Assembly: GCF_001886495.1 (NCBI RefSeq)
Contig: NZ_CP018022.1
Coordinates: 434,001 to 498,000 of the forward strand
Reading direction: 5' to 3'
From: Spiroplasma sp. NBRC 100390
GTDB taxonomy: Bacteria; Bacillota_I; Bacilli_A; Mycoplasmatales; Mycoplasmataceae
DNA: 64,000 bases
Positions 32,202 to 40,585 of this stretch are shown in pieces. The notes below the pieces were generated by a model. That model saw nothing but the letters and a program-made list of their open reading frames with translations. It was not told the origin of the DNA and did not search any database. Position 1 is the stretch's first letter, and every line of letters starts with the position of its first letter. A program made the position numbers and the translations under genes.

Positions 32202-32705
32202 GTGCCACGGAAATTAGTCATTGATAACTTGGCTGTTGGCAATCAGTTTTTAATCCCCGTTGATATTGAAAATAAGGTTATTATTAGTGATGTTTATTTT
32301 AATTTGTTATGTTATGATCGAACAGCCATTGCTCGGAAAAAAGGGTACTTATTATGAGAACATAAAATAATTTTAAAATTGTTTGATTATTATAATATTG
32401 ATAATATTTCAAAAATAACAATTATTGCGGGTTTAAAGTTTTTAAATGAAAAAGTAAAAACCGAAACAACATACCTTGCTTGTTATGATGGAATTAGTCA
32501 AAGCAGTGCCTTAGCATTTATTTATTTGGTAGCAAATAAGGTGATTCCATTATTACCGTTTGAAGAAGCAATTGTTTATTTTTTAACAAATTACTATTCG
32601 TTAATGAAGTTAAATCAAGGGATATATGATTTTTTGAAACAACATTATCCTTATACAACTTTAAACGAATTAGCTCAAGCAAAGTGGAAAGACTTTCATG
32701 GCTAA
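32202..32705 (+). CDS. Dual-specificity phosphatase homologue lacking the catalytic Arg
   Basis: A 167-aa protein of DSP size and layout. It has the signature loop at ACYDGISQSSALAFIYLV (about 88-105), which aligns with HCxxGxSRSATLVIAYL of DSPs. The nucleophile Cys is kept, but His before it is Ala and the P-loop Arg is Gln. Other parts, such as the NLAVGNQF start resembling LYVGN, are DSP-like. Start is GTG 32202 placed 4 nt after GGTAGGAG; an upstream ATG at 32169 has no site. Loss of Arg predicts little or no phosphatase activity, perhaps a phosphate-binding pseudophosphatase. It overlaps the next gene by 8 nt. Confidence 0.7.
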
Positions 32706-33447
32706 TTTACGAATTGAATTAGGAAGTTATACAGTTAAAATTTATCATCGAAATAAATGTTTGTTTAATAATCCAAATTTAATTATTTATGATCTTGATA
32801 CCGGATATTATTTATGAATGGGAAATCATGCCAAAGAACAGATGAAGGGAACTTTAAATATTGTTAGAACCCGTTTGTTAGAACAAGATAAGTTAGTTAA
32901 TTTAAAAAGTTTATTAATTTATCTTAATAATTTAGAATTAGATTTTTTAAAAAACCAGTTCTTTCTTGTTCATAATTTTTCTTGTACAGAAGCAGAACAA
33001 CTTGCAATTAAAACAAATTTTCCAAAACTTAAGTGAATATCCATTAAGCAACATTATGGGTTAATGTCACGAGCTAATCATTTTTATGTTGATGTTAAAA
33101 CAAGAAAAACAGTCATTTACCAGCGTAATACCAAAGATATTTTTAAATTAGATTATGGTTTAATTAATTTACAAGAATCTGTCCAGTCTTACCTTGCCCG
33201 AACTTTTAATGTTATGTTAGAACCGACCGAATTAATTACAATAATCCCAACGCTTTGTCAAGAAAAATGAACCTCATGAAAATTAAAAGCGATGAGTCTT
33301 GCTGAAGGAACTTTTGAAGATGTTGTTTTAACAGATTATGAGTCAGTAATGCGTGGTTTTTTACAGTTAAAACAAAAGATTAAAACATTAACGAAGGATG
33401 TATCAACTGTTGGGAATAGTAATTATAATCTTTTAGCAAATATTTAA
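32698..33447 (+). CDS. Degenerate MreB/actin-like protein
   Basis: A 249-aa protein that aligns by eye with the N-terminal two-thirds of MreB. LRIELGSYTVKIY matches the phosphate-1 segment (compare SMDLGTAYTLVY at 16977), LFNNPNLIIYDLDTGYYLWM then GNHAKEQMKG matches NEPSIVAYK..AVGNEAYKMIGK, and HFYVDVKTRKTVIYQRN then FKLDYGLINLQESVQSY matches the phosphate-2 and following strands. The GGGTT of phosphate-2 and the C-terminal adenosine motif are missing. It is thus likely non-ATPase. Starts 8 nt inside the phosphatase homologue, with which it is coupled. Alternatives: divergent FtsA-like or unrelated protein with chance similarity. Confidence 0.6.
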
Positions 33448-33580
33448 TTATTTGGAAGAAATGGGGGAAATTAAAAGAAAATGTGATTAATTTAGAGATA
33501 AATAATAAAAATTTGTTTTGTCTCAAAAAATATGATAATATAGTATTGTTAATTTATATAGTTTTAGGAGTTGAAATATT

Positions 33581-33745
33581 ATGGCTACTGTTGTTGTCAA
33601 AGCAGGAGAACCGCTAGACAAAGCTTTAAAGCGTTTTAACAAGGTTTCTTCGGTAAAACGAAAAGAAGCCCGCAAGCGAGAGCACTGAATGAGTAAAAAG
33701 GAAAAAAGACGCTATAAACAAGAGCAATCTCGTAGTTTTCGTTAA
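33581..33745 (+). CDS. rpsU: Ribosomal protein bS21
   Basis: A 54-aa basic protein of the S21 family: MATVVVKAGEPLDKALKRFN, then VKRKEARKREHWMSKKEKRR. S21 binds 16S rRNA near the Shine-Dalgarno interaction site of the 30S subunit. GGAG at 33567 precedes the ATG by 10 nt. One Trp codon is TGA. The C-terminus is short, as in Firmicutes. A promoter with TAGTAT (33541) or TATGAT (33531) lies upstream; the terminator at 33744 follows the stop and is shared with guaC. Confidence 0.95.
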
Positions 33746-33774
33746 AAAAATCCCATTTATATGGGATTTTTTTT
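33744..33774. terminator. Bidirectional terminator between rpsU and guaC
   Basis: Perfect 13-bp stem AAAAAAATCCCAT / ATGGGATTTTTTT with loop TTAT; lies between two converging genes. Confidence 0.88.
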
Positions 33775-33775
33775 C

Positions 33776-34738
33776 TTAAAAATTACTTTCTTTTAAAATA
33801 ACATAATCAACTTTTTTAATTGCGTCCAAATCTTTGCCACCAGCATAAGAAATTGATGATTGTAAATCTTCAGTCATTTCTCGAAGGGTTTCAAAAATGC
33901 TACCACGAATTTCAATTAATTCTTTTTTTCCTTCAACATAGCGTTTTTCCCCTTTATTGTATTCACTGGCCGATCCAAAGTATTCTTTATATTTAACACC
34001 ATCAATTTCAACCTGTTTTCCGGGTGATTCTTGGTGGGCAGCGAATAAACTACCAACCATACACATTGTGGCTCCCATCCGAATTGATTTAGCAATGTCA
34101 CCGTTAACGCGTAATCCACCATCAGCAATAATTGGTTTTGAGCTTCCTTTACTGCATCATTTAACAGCCGATAATTGTCAGCCACCATTTCCAAATCCTG
34201 TTTTTAGTTTGGTAATACATACTTTTCCTGGTCCAATTCCAACTTTGGTTGCATCAGCACCTCATTGTTCCAAATCACGAACTGCTTTTGGTGTTCCAAC
34301 ATTTCCGGCAATAATAAAGGTTTCGTGGCCTAAATGGGTGCGGATATGTTCGATCATTTTTTTAACACTAAAGGCATGGCCATGAGCAATGTCGATTGTA
34401 ATATAATCGGGAATTAACTGTTCTTTTTTTAATGTTTCAATTAATTCAAAATCATTTGGTTTAACTCCAACTGAAATCGAAGTAATTAAGTTTTTACTTT
34501 TCATATGTTTAATAAATTTAACTTGATCAACATTAAACCGATGCATAATGTAAAAGTAGTTTTTTTCAGCTAGTTTTTCGCATAATTCTTCATTTACCAC
34601 TGTTGCCATATTTGATGGCACAACAGGTAAATTAAAAGTATGTTTTCCTAGTTTAACGGTTGTATCACATTCTTTTCGAGAATCAACAACACATAATTCT
34701 GGAATTAATTGAATGTCTTCATAATCAAATGCTTTCAC
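33776..34738 (-). CDS. guaC: GMP reductase
   Basis: A 320-aa IMPDH/GMPR family enzyme converting GMP to IMP with NADPH. Lysine-phosphate loop DYEDIQLIP (residues 4-12), RSGV-type [10 protein letters not shown], catalytic Cys in [13 protein letters not shown] (about 182-194; the mobile GPGSxC loop), and KPIIADGGL with [17 protein letters not shown]. Three Trp are TGA. The segment after Cys lacks the CBS domains of IMPDH, supporting GuaC. GTGAAATAAATAGTG region upstream; no purine riboswitch was seen. It provides purine balance from scavenged guanine. Confidence 0.93.
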
Positions 34739-34890
34739 TATTTATTTCACCTCACTATTTAAATGTATCATAAAAGCAAGGGGAAAAGGTTAGTTTTATT
34801 TTTAAAAATGTTTAAAAAAACATCTTGTAATAAAACTAGAAAAGCATATAATTATTTACATAATTCTAGAAAGGAACAGTGATTATACAA

Positions 34891-35832
34891 ATGATGACAA
34901 GAAATTTTGGATTTACTCGTTTTTGAATTGTATTGTCAAGTATTGTCGGTATTGTTGGAATTACCATTGCTGCAAGTGCTTATTTTTATTTCTTAGGTAA
35001 ATATAACAATGGAACTTTTGTTGGCGACATAGATACCGCAAATACTTGATTAATGAATTCATATGCAGATTTAGCAAGTTATAAGGTAGTAATTTTACTT
35101 GCTGTAATCTTCTCGTTTTTTACAACAATTATCTGTAATATTGGGTTAATCCGTTATGCAATTGCCAGTAATGATGCTGAATTATGTGCTAACAAATGAA
35201 GTTTAGCTGTACTATCATTATCACTTGGTGGATTTTTTGCACCTTTTGCCTTAACATGATTACCAGATACTGATGTTAAAGCAACAAAAAATGCTCGTGT
35301 TGTAATTGTCCGTTATTTAGGAACTGCGTGATTAGTATCAGCGCTTGTTAGTATTGCTGCAGTTATGATTTTTTATAATTCAGCAACAAATAAAGTTTGA
35401 GTAGGCGACTCACAACGAAATTTTGCGATTATGATGGGAGTGTTAGCTGCTGTTAGTGTTATAAGCTTAATTTTAGTTCCTGGATTTTATAGTAGTAGAG
35501 TTGTTGCTAATATGATGGCAGAAACTTCTTTTGGAAAATGATTACGCTTTGTGTCAACTATTTATACTGTTTTAGTAACAATAATGTTAATAATTCAAAT
35601 TATTACCGCATTATTAAAACTAATCGAAGCATTTGGCCGTATGTTTCAAAAGGGACAAAATGGTCTATCAATTTTTGCTAACATCTTAAACTTTACGTCA
35701 ACCCTAATTGGGACAATCTTTATGGTTTACTTAATAACAAAAGTAATTAAAGGATTATGACGCCGTGAAGATGGATATATGGTTAATATCCCCCAATATA
35801 AAACCGAAGATCGTGCGCAACGTCAATTTTAA
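34891..35832 (+). CDS. Polytopic membrane protein (hypothetical)
   Basis: A 313-aa membrane protein with about seven hydrophobic spans, e.g. VLSSIVGIVGITIAASAYFYF, VILLAVIFSFFTTIICNIGL, VSALVSIAAVMIFY, AIMMGVLAAVSVISLILVP and FTSTLIGTIFMVYLITKVI. A polar C-terminus (NIPQYKTEDRAQRQF) follows. AGAAAGGAACAG lies 12 nt before ATG 34891 (GTG 34879 is an alternative with shorter spacing). Seven TGA Trp codons. No family recognised and no partner gene in this divergent setting with guaC. Confidence 0.75.
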
Positions 35833-35845
35833 TGAAACTTAAAAC

Positions 35846-35878
35846 AATGGATTTTATTAATTAATAAAATCCATTTTT
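35846..35878 (+). terminator. Terminator after the 34891 gene
   Basis: 15-bp perfect stem AATGGATTTTATTAA / TTAATAAAATCCATT followed by T residues. Confidence 0.85.
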
Positions 35879-35981
35879 AATCAAGAAACCTTTCAGAAAA
35901 TTAATTATTACAAGAAACAAAATAATTAGTAACTATTTTATTTAAATTAATAACCAAGATATTTAACACATTATTAAGTAT

Positions 35982-36017
35982 AAAAAAGAATGTATTTAAT
36001 AAATACATTCTTTTTTT
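35982..36017 (+). terminator. Second terminator-like hairpin
   Basis: AAAAAAGAATGTATTT pairs with AAATACATTCTTTTTT across an AAT loop. No gene lies between it and the terminator at 35846, so it may be the relic of a lost gene or a bidirectional signal. Confidence 0.65.
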
Positions 36018-36496
36018 ATTAACCATTCCTTACTTTTTTACAATAAATAGTTAGGTGGTTGGAATGGTGGGCCCCGAGGCATTTGTAATATTTTGGAATT
36101 AATTATGTTACTATTGTAATGTTATTTTAAGAAACCTTGTTTTTAATTTTTTATAAAAGTTTTAGTTATTTTAATATTTTGCAAAAAGAGATGAGTCTCA
36201 TATTTGAAGCTTTTATTAATTTTAAAAGTAATAACCACCATATTGCAATTTATGATATTAATTTTCCGCTTCTTTTAGTAATAAAACAAAAACCTTTTAA
36301 TATTAGAAACTGGGATGTTTAAATAAAAAGCATTGGAAATACATGGTCTTTATTTTATAACCATTTATAGTATAACAATAATTATTATCTAACTTTCAAT
36401 AATATTTATATATTGCATTTTAAACTTTTGTCTTTTATTTTTTTCAATATAGTCTTTGTCTTTTTTAAAAAAATAATTAATTAGTAATTATTTTAA
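36018..36496. other. Gene-free stretch with a GC-rich island
   Basis: No convincing gene. A short frame at 36137-36322 has no ribosome site and is treated as noise. At about 36053-36085 there is a GC-rich patch (GGTGGTTGGAATGGTGGGCC then CCGAGGC) in otherwise about 80 percent AT sequence. Reversed, it would encode QMPRGPPFQPPNYLL before a stop, like the tail of a lost gene. Confidence 0.4.
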
Positions 36497-36523
36497 TTGA
36501 CAAAAATTATTGTTTTATATAAA
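36497..36523 (+). promoter_or_regulatory. Promoter of the tRNA cluster
   Basis: TTGACA (36497-36502) and TATAAA (36518-36523), 15 bp apart, 39 bp before the first tRNA. Confidence 0.55.
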
Positions 36524-36561
36524 ATTATAAAGGTTTTAACACAATACATGTATTGTGTAAT

Positions 36562-36637
36562 CGGGTGTTAGCTCAGTTGGGAGAGCGTCTGCCTTACAAG
36601 CAGGTGGTCAGCGGTTCAAGTCCGTTACACCCGACCA
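36562..36637 (+). tRNA. tRNA-Val(UAC)
   Basis: 76-nt cloverleaf with acceptor CGGGTGT / ACACCCG, anticodon loop CTTACAA, T-loop TTCAAGT and encoded CCA. The 5' base is C, unusual for the family. Confidence 0.93.
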
Positions 36638-36650
36638 TTTTTAATGATAA

Positions 36651-36726
<76 letters not shown>

Positions 36727-36731
36727 TTTTT

Positions 36732-36815
36732 GGAGGGGTAGTGAAGTGGCCAAACACATCTGACTGTAACTCAGCTCCTTCGGGTTCGGGGGTTCGAATC
36801 CCTCCCCCTCCACCA
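36732..36815 (+). tRNA. tRNA-Tyr(GUA)
   Basis: 84-nt tRNA with a long variable arm, anticodon loop CTGTAAC, T-loop TTCGAAT, encoded CCA. Only 5 bases from the preceding tRNA. Confidence 0.94.
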
Positions 36816-36830
36816 TCTTTGTTAAAACAT

Positions 36831-36905
36831 TGGGCTATAGCCAAGCGGTAAGGCAAAGGACTTTGACTCCTTCATGCGCTGGTTCAAATCCAGCTAGCCC
36901 AGCCA
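36831..36905 (+). tRNA. tRNA-Gln(UUG)
   Basis: Acceptor TGGGCTA / TAGCCCA, anticodon loop CTTTGAC, T-loop TTCAAAT, encoded CCA. Confidence 0.93.
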
Positions 36906-36912
36906 TTTAAGT

Positions 36913-36988
36913 CTCCTGTTAGCTCAGTAGGTAGAGCATCTGGCTTTTAACCAGTGGGTCAAAGGTTCAAGTCCTTTACAGGAGACCA
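36913..36988 (+). tRNA. tRNA-Lys(UUU)
   Basis: Acceptor CTCCTGT / ACAGGAG, anticodon loop CTTTTAA, T-loop TTCAAGT, encoded CCA. Confidence 0.93.
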
Positions 36989-37004
36989 TTTATTAGATAT
37001 ATAT

Positions 37005-37091
37005 GCCCGAGTGGCGGAATAGGTAGACGCAACGGACTTAAAATCCGTCGGTTTTACAACTGTACCGGTTCAAGTCCGGTCTCGGGTACCA
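37005..37091 (+). tRNA. tRNA-Leu(UAA)
   Basis: 87-nt class II tRNA; acceptor GCCCGAG / CTCGGGT, anticodon loop CTTAAAA, long variable arm, T-loop TTCAAGT, encoded CCA. Confidence 0.94.
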
Positions 37092-37107
37092 TTTTATTTA
37101 AAAACAA

Positions 37108-37136
37108 TTGACATCAAATTAAGACAGTGGTATATA
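37108..37136 (+). promoter_or_regulatory. Promoter of tRNA-Gly
   Basis: TTGACA (37108-37113) and TATATA (37131-37136), 17 bp apart, 33 bp before the tRNA. Confidence 0.65.
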
Positions 37137-37168
37137 TATTATTGTCATTAATTATAAAAATTAAAAAT

Positions 37169-37242
37169 GCGGGTGTAGTTTAATGGTAGAACTTCAGCCT
37201 TCCAAGCTGACTGTGAGGGTTCGATTCCCTTCACCCGCTCCA
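37169..37242 (+). tRNA. tRNA-Gly(UCC)
   Basis: 74-nt tRNA; acceptor GCGGGTG / CACCCGC, anticodon loop CTTCCAA, T-loop TTCGATT, encoded CCA. Confidence 0.95.
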
Positions 37243-37323
37243 TTAAAATATAAGTTGTTAGTTTAACAATTTTTTTTATGCTAAAATAGGAATACAATAA
37301 TCTTAAGAGGAGTAATTAATAAT

Positions 37324-37905
37324 ATGAAAGTAATTAAGAAGGATAACAAAAGCGGTGTTACTGATAATAATTGAGAACATTTACCACCGGAAGTACAAAA
37401 TGATTTAGAGTTTCATGCTTCACGAACTGTTTTTTGAAAAAGTTTTTTATTTTTAATCATTGAAGCAGTAGGACCATTTTTGTTATTGTTTTTTTTAACT
37501 TCACCAGATTTAAATTTTACCCGCCATTATGATGTTGGAGCGGGGATTGGTTTTGGTTTAGCAATGGTTCTAGGAGTCTTTCTATTAACTTGTGCTGGTT
37601 TTTGACTAAAGTTTCATCAAGCTGATCAATTTACTTATACAATTACGTTATCTTGAACTTTATATGGAATTTATTTAACTGGTTATTGATGAGGATGAGA
37701 TAAGATTTTATACCGCTGTTTAGTTGCCTTATTGTTCTTATTGCTTGCTATTTTTTTTGGAACTTTTATAGCAGTATGAATGCGTAATTTACGCGGTTAT
37801 TTACAAATGAAAAAGACTAGTCCCCAAGAACTAGCAATTGATGCTAAAAAGAAAAAAGAAAAGGATGAAGAACAAGTTCCACCATCCTCAACACTTGGTC
37901 CCTAA
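37324..37905 (+). CDS. Hypothetical membrane protein
   Basis: A 193-aa protein with a cytoplasmic N-terminus, four membrane spans (e.g. SFLFLIIEAVGPFLLLFFL, AGIGFGLAMVLGVFLLTCAG, SWTLYGIYLTGYWWGW, LVALLFLLLAIFFGTFIAVW) and a basic C-terminus (KKKKEKDEEQVPPSS). Eight of its Trp codons are TGA. AAGAGGAG precedes ATG. The stop overlaps by 4 nt the converging stop of the kinase gene. I recognise no family. Confidence 0.7.
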
Positions 37906-38705
37906 TTATTATTTTGTAAATTAAGTAATTTTAAATCAATAATTGCTAAGAAAATGTCATTGTTTGTTTGTTCATACATATAGTTAGCTCAAGCAATTCA
38001 TACAATATTTTGATAATACATTCATGCATTAACTTTTTGTTGTTGTGTTGGTGTTAGCTTAAAGAGACTAAACCAATATGTTTGTTTTGCTTTAGTTGTT
38101 AAAGTTTCGGAAGCAAAAGAAGCAATATCAAAAAACTTATCATTTTGCATTGCATATTCAAAATCAATTAAATACAGGTTTTGCTCAACAAAAACTAAAT
38201 TGCCACCATTTAAGTCATTATGACATAAAACAAGATCATCTGTTTGCAATTTAATATAATCAAGGTTTGCTTCATATCGTTGTAAGTCTACTAATGGTTT
38301 TTTTATAGCATTTTTAAAAGTTTCTAAAAATTGTTGTGGTTGAAAAATCTTAATTTGATCATTTGGAGTAATTTTAATTTCTCATAACTGTTTAATTATT
38401 GTTGCAATGGTTTTGAGAACTTCTTTAGTAAGTTTAACAGCACTAATTGGTTGTAATGTTGAATAGTATGGTGTTACTAAGAAAAAGTGGTCATTATCAT
38501 AACCATAATCAATAATTGGAAGAGTTAACTTGCTATTTTTAATTTTTTCTAACACTAGCATTTCATTTTGATGATCAATAAATAAATTGGTAAAAGGGTT
38601 ACTATATCGAATAAAAAGGTTATCAATTGTTTGATAATTTTGATTAGTAATTCCTAAATTTAATTTTGTTTTAATTTTGTATTTCATCATTTCCTTAACT
38701 TCCAT
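37902..38705 (-). CDS. Choline/ethanolamine kinase-like (LicA/APH family) protein
   Basis: A 267-aa phosphotransferase of the protein-kinase-like fold. Catalytic Brenner loop LCHNDLNGGNLVF (about 161-173; HxDxxxxN) and metal-binding DFEYA (LIDFEYAMQNDKFFDIA, about 182) are intact; ATP loop LGITNQNYQTI (about 17) is glycine-poor. Mollicute LicA/choline kinase homologues feed phosphocholine for lipids or surface decoration. Five TGA Trp codons. Start CAT 38703-38705 is tentative; an in-frame ATG lies 15 nt inside. Distinguishing choline from other aminoalcohol or antibiotic kinases is not possible here. Confidence 0.72.
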
Positions 38706-38766
38706 TCTGCGATTTTCTAATTTTATTATACAATATTTATAATTAAGAAAAGTGAGGAAGTAGGAA

Positions 38767-39357
38767 ATGAAAGAGATTTGAATTGCAACTAGTAATAAAA
38801 ATAAAGTTCGAGAATTTAAAGAAATGTTTCAAGATGCCAATATAACAGTTAAATCATTATTAGACTTAGAAAATCCTATTCCTGACATTCCAGAAACAGG
38901 AACTACCTTTGAAGAAAATGCTTTTTGTAAAGCAGATTTTTTGAGCCGAATGATTAATCAACCAGTCTTAGCTGATGATTCTGGTTTAGAGATTATTGAG
39001 TTAGATCATTTTCCGGGTGTTAATACACGTCGATGAGCATATCCAATTACTGACAGTAAAATTATTAATGATTTATTAATTGAAAAATGTAAACCATTAG
39101 AGCGTCGTGATGCACAAGCTGTTTGTGTCTTATGTTATATTGACCCAGTTAAAAAAGTAACGATGTACTTTCGGGGAGTTACAAAAGGGGTTATTACTGA
39201 TAAGCCAGTTGGAGCGAATGCTTTTGGTTACGATCCAATTTTTTTATTACCAGAAATTGGTCAAACATATGCCGAATTAACTTTACCAGAAAAAAATAAA
39301 TATTCTCATCGAGCAAAAGCATTTTATGCTTTTAAGAAATGATGATTAGGAGAGTAA
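38767..39357 (+). CDS. rdgB: XTP/dITP pyrophosphatase (RdgB/HAM1)
   Basis: A 196-aa HAM1-family nucleotide sanitiser that hydrolyses ITP, dITP and XTP. N-terminal IATSNKNKVREFKEMF, central VLADDSGLEI (about 73) and FGYDPIFLLPE (about 155) are the family signatures. Two or three Trp are TGA. AGGAAGTAGG precedes ATG. The stop is one base before the trmL start (TAAGATG), so the two genes are coupled. Confidence 0.93.
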
Positions 39358-39358
39358 G

Positions 39359-39883
39359 ATGAAGACAACTAAAAAAATTAACATTGTTTTATTTGAACCA
39401 GAAATTGCCCAAAATGTTGGGGCCATTATGCGAACATGTGTTGCAATAAATGCGAAACTACATTTAATTGAACCATTTGGTTTTATCTTTGATGAACGCT
39501 TTATTGCACGTAGTAGCGCAAATTATATTGAGTATGCTGATTATGAGTTATATAATGATTGAAACCATTTTTTGCAGTTGAATCCGAACTTAAATTTATA
39601 TTGTGCAACTCGTTATGCAAAACAACCACATAGTGATGTTGATTTTACCAAAGATGAAAATATTTTTGTCCTGTTTGGACGAGAATCAACGGGGATTCCA
39701 ACCGCAATATTAAAGGCAAATTTAATCCGAACTTTTCGAATTCCAATGTCTAAACATGTGCGTAGTTTAAATATTGCCAATACGGTTGGGATTGTTGGTT
39801 ATGAAATAATGCGTCAGTTAGATTATCCCGGTTTATCAAAAGTTGAAATTCAAAAAGGGGCTGATTTCTTAGAACAAGATTAA
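39359..39883 (+). CDS. trmL: tRNA (cytidine/uridine-34 2'-O)-methyltransferase
   Basis: A 174-aa single-domain SpoU/SPOUT methyltransferase (YibK/CspR type). Motif 1 PEIAQNVGAIMRTC (about 14), motif 2 LFGRESTGIP (about 99) and motif 3 PMSKHVRSLNIANTVGI (about 122) form the SAM knot. It methylates the wobble base of tRNA-Leu. One TGA Trp codon. One base separates it from rdgB, with AGGAGAG overlapping the rdgB end as the ribosome site. Confidence 0.92.
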
Positions 39884-39983
39884 GAATGTACTTTGTGAAT
39901 TTTTTTCTTGTTTTTGAAAAAATTTTCTTATAATTCTTTTAGTATTGAGTTATATTGATGTTTTTAGAAAGGATGATTAAAAA

Positions 39984-40307
39984 ATGAATCAAGTGATGTT
40001 GGTTGGGCAAGTAGAAGGAACTTATGAGATTATTTATGATAAAAAAGAAGCAGAAAGAAAACTAATGAAATTTTTACTAAAGATTCAACGCCCTTTTAAA
40101 AATAAAGATGGTAACTATGATAGTGATTTAGTTAATGTTAAAGTATGAACAAATAATATTGATGATTTAGATATTAGTTTACGAGATAAAGCAATTATTG
40201 CAGTTAAAGGACGGATTCAATCGTTTCGTTCCAATAATTTTGATGAAGAAAATTATTATAACGATATAATTGCTGATCGTGTCACTTATTTAAGCAGTTT
40301 TAACTAG
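39984..40307 (+). CDS. Single-stranded DNA-binding protein paralogue
   Basis: A 107-aa OB-fold protein: MNQVMLVGQVEGTYEII, KFLLKIQRPFKN, SDLVNVKVWTNNIDDLD, KAIIAVKGRIQSFRS. Length covers only the OB domain; the acidic C-terminal tail (DDDIPF type) that recruits repair proteins is absent. It is therefore not the main cellular SSB, or is a PriB-like or plasmid-derived version. AGAAAGGATG lies 7-8 nt upstream. Two converging hints (short, tail-less) suggest a conditional role. Confidence 0.75.
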
Positions 40308-40338
40308 AATTACTTAACATTATTAACTTAATACAAAT

Positions 40339-40366
40339 TAGCCATTTTTAAGATAATGGCTTTTTT
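40339..40366 (+). terminator. Terminator after the ssb paralogue
   Basis: AGCCATT / AATGGCT stem followed by a T run. Confidence 0.75.
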
Positions 40367-40432
40367 ATTTTAAAAATTTAATAAATTTATAATATAATAA
40401 ATAAAGAAGAAATTAGGTAAAGGAGTAGAACA

Positions 40433-40516
40433 ATGACATTAAGTAATACTAAAAATCAAGATTTTCATAAATGATTATTTTCTGCTCGCACCAATAACAT
40501 GATGATGTGCCGTTAA
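40433..40516 (+). CDS. 27-aa leader peptide ending NNMMMCR
   Basis: A short frame with a strong ribosome site (AAAGGAGTAG, 5-6 nt before ATG) reads MTLSNTKNQDFHKWLFSART then NNMMMCR and TAA; one Trp is TGA. Three consecutive Met then Cys and Arg directly before the stop recall amino-acid attenuator leaders. It lies 70 nt upstream of an NhaC-family transporter gene. NhaC relatives (MetT type) have been proposed as methionine transporters, so Met/Cys supply may set transporter expression. No clear attenuator hairpin is seen, so the mechanism is open. Confidence 0.55.
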
Positions 40517-40585
40517 TTTACATAAATTTAATAATGTTAAAAATCAATAATCAATTATTTTAAAAAAAGAAAGTAGTTGATTAAT

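Noticed and set aside
33957-34385. 142-codon plus-strand frame opposite guaC
   Set aside because: It is antisense to a clear GMP reductase and has no ribosome site; composition follows the reverse gene.
36053-36085. Idea that the GC-rich patch is a small RNA such as SRP RNA
   Set aside because: The GGAAGGAAGC-type core and the expected fold are absent.
36137-36322. 61-codon frame in the gene desert
   Set aside because: No ribosome site, no resemblance to other proteins, and AT-rich noise composition.
40517-40585. Classical attenuator terminator between the MMMCR leader and the transporter
   Set aside because: Only a weak AATAAT/ATTATT pairing is visible with no proper T run, so I do not claim it.
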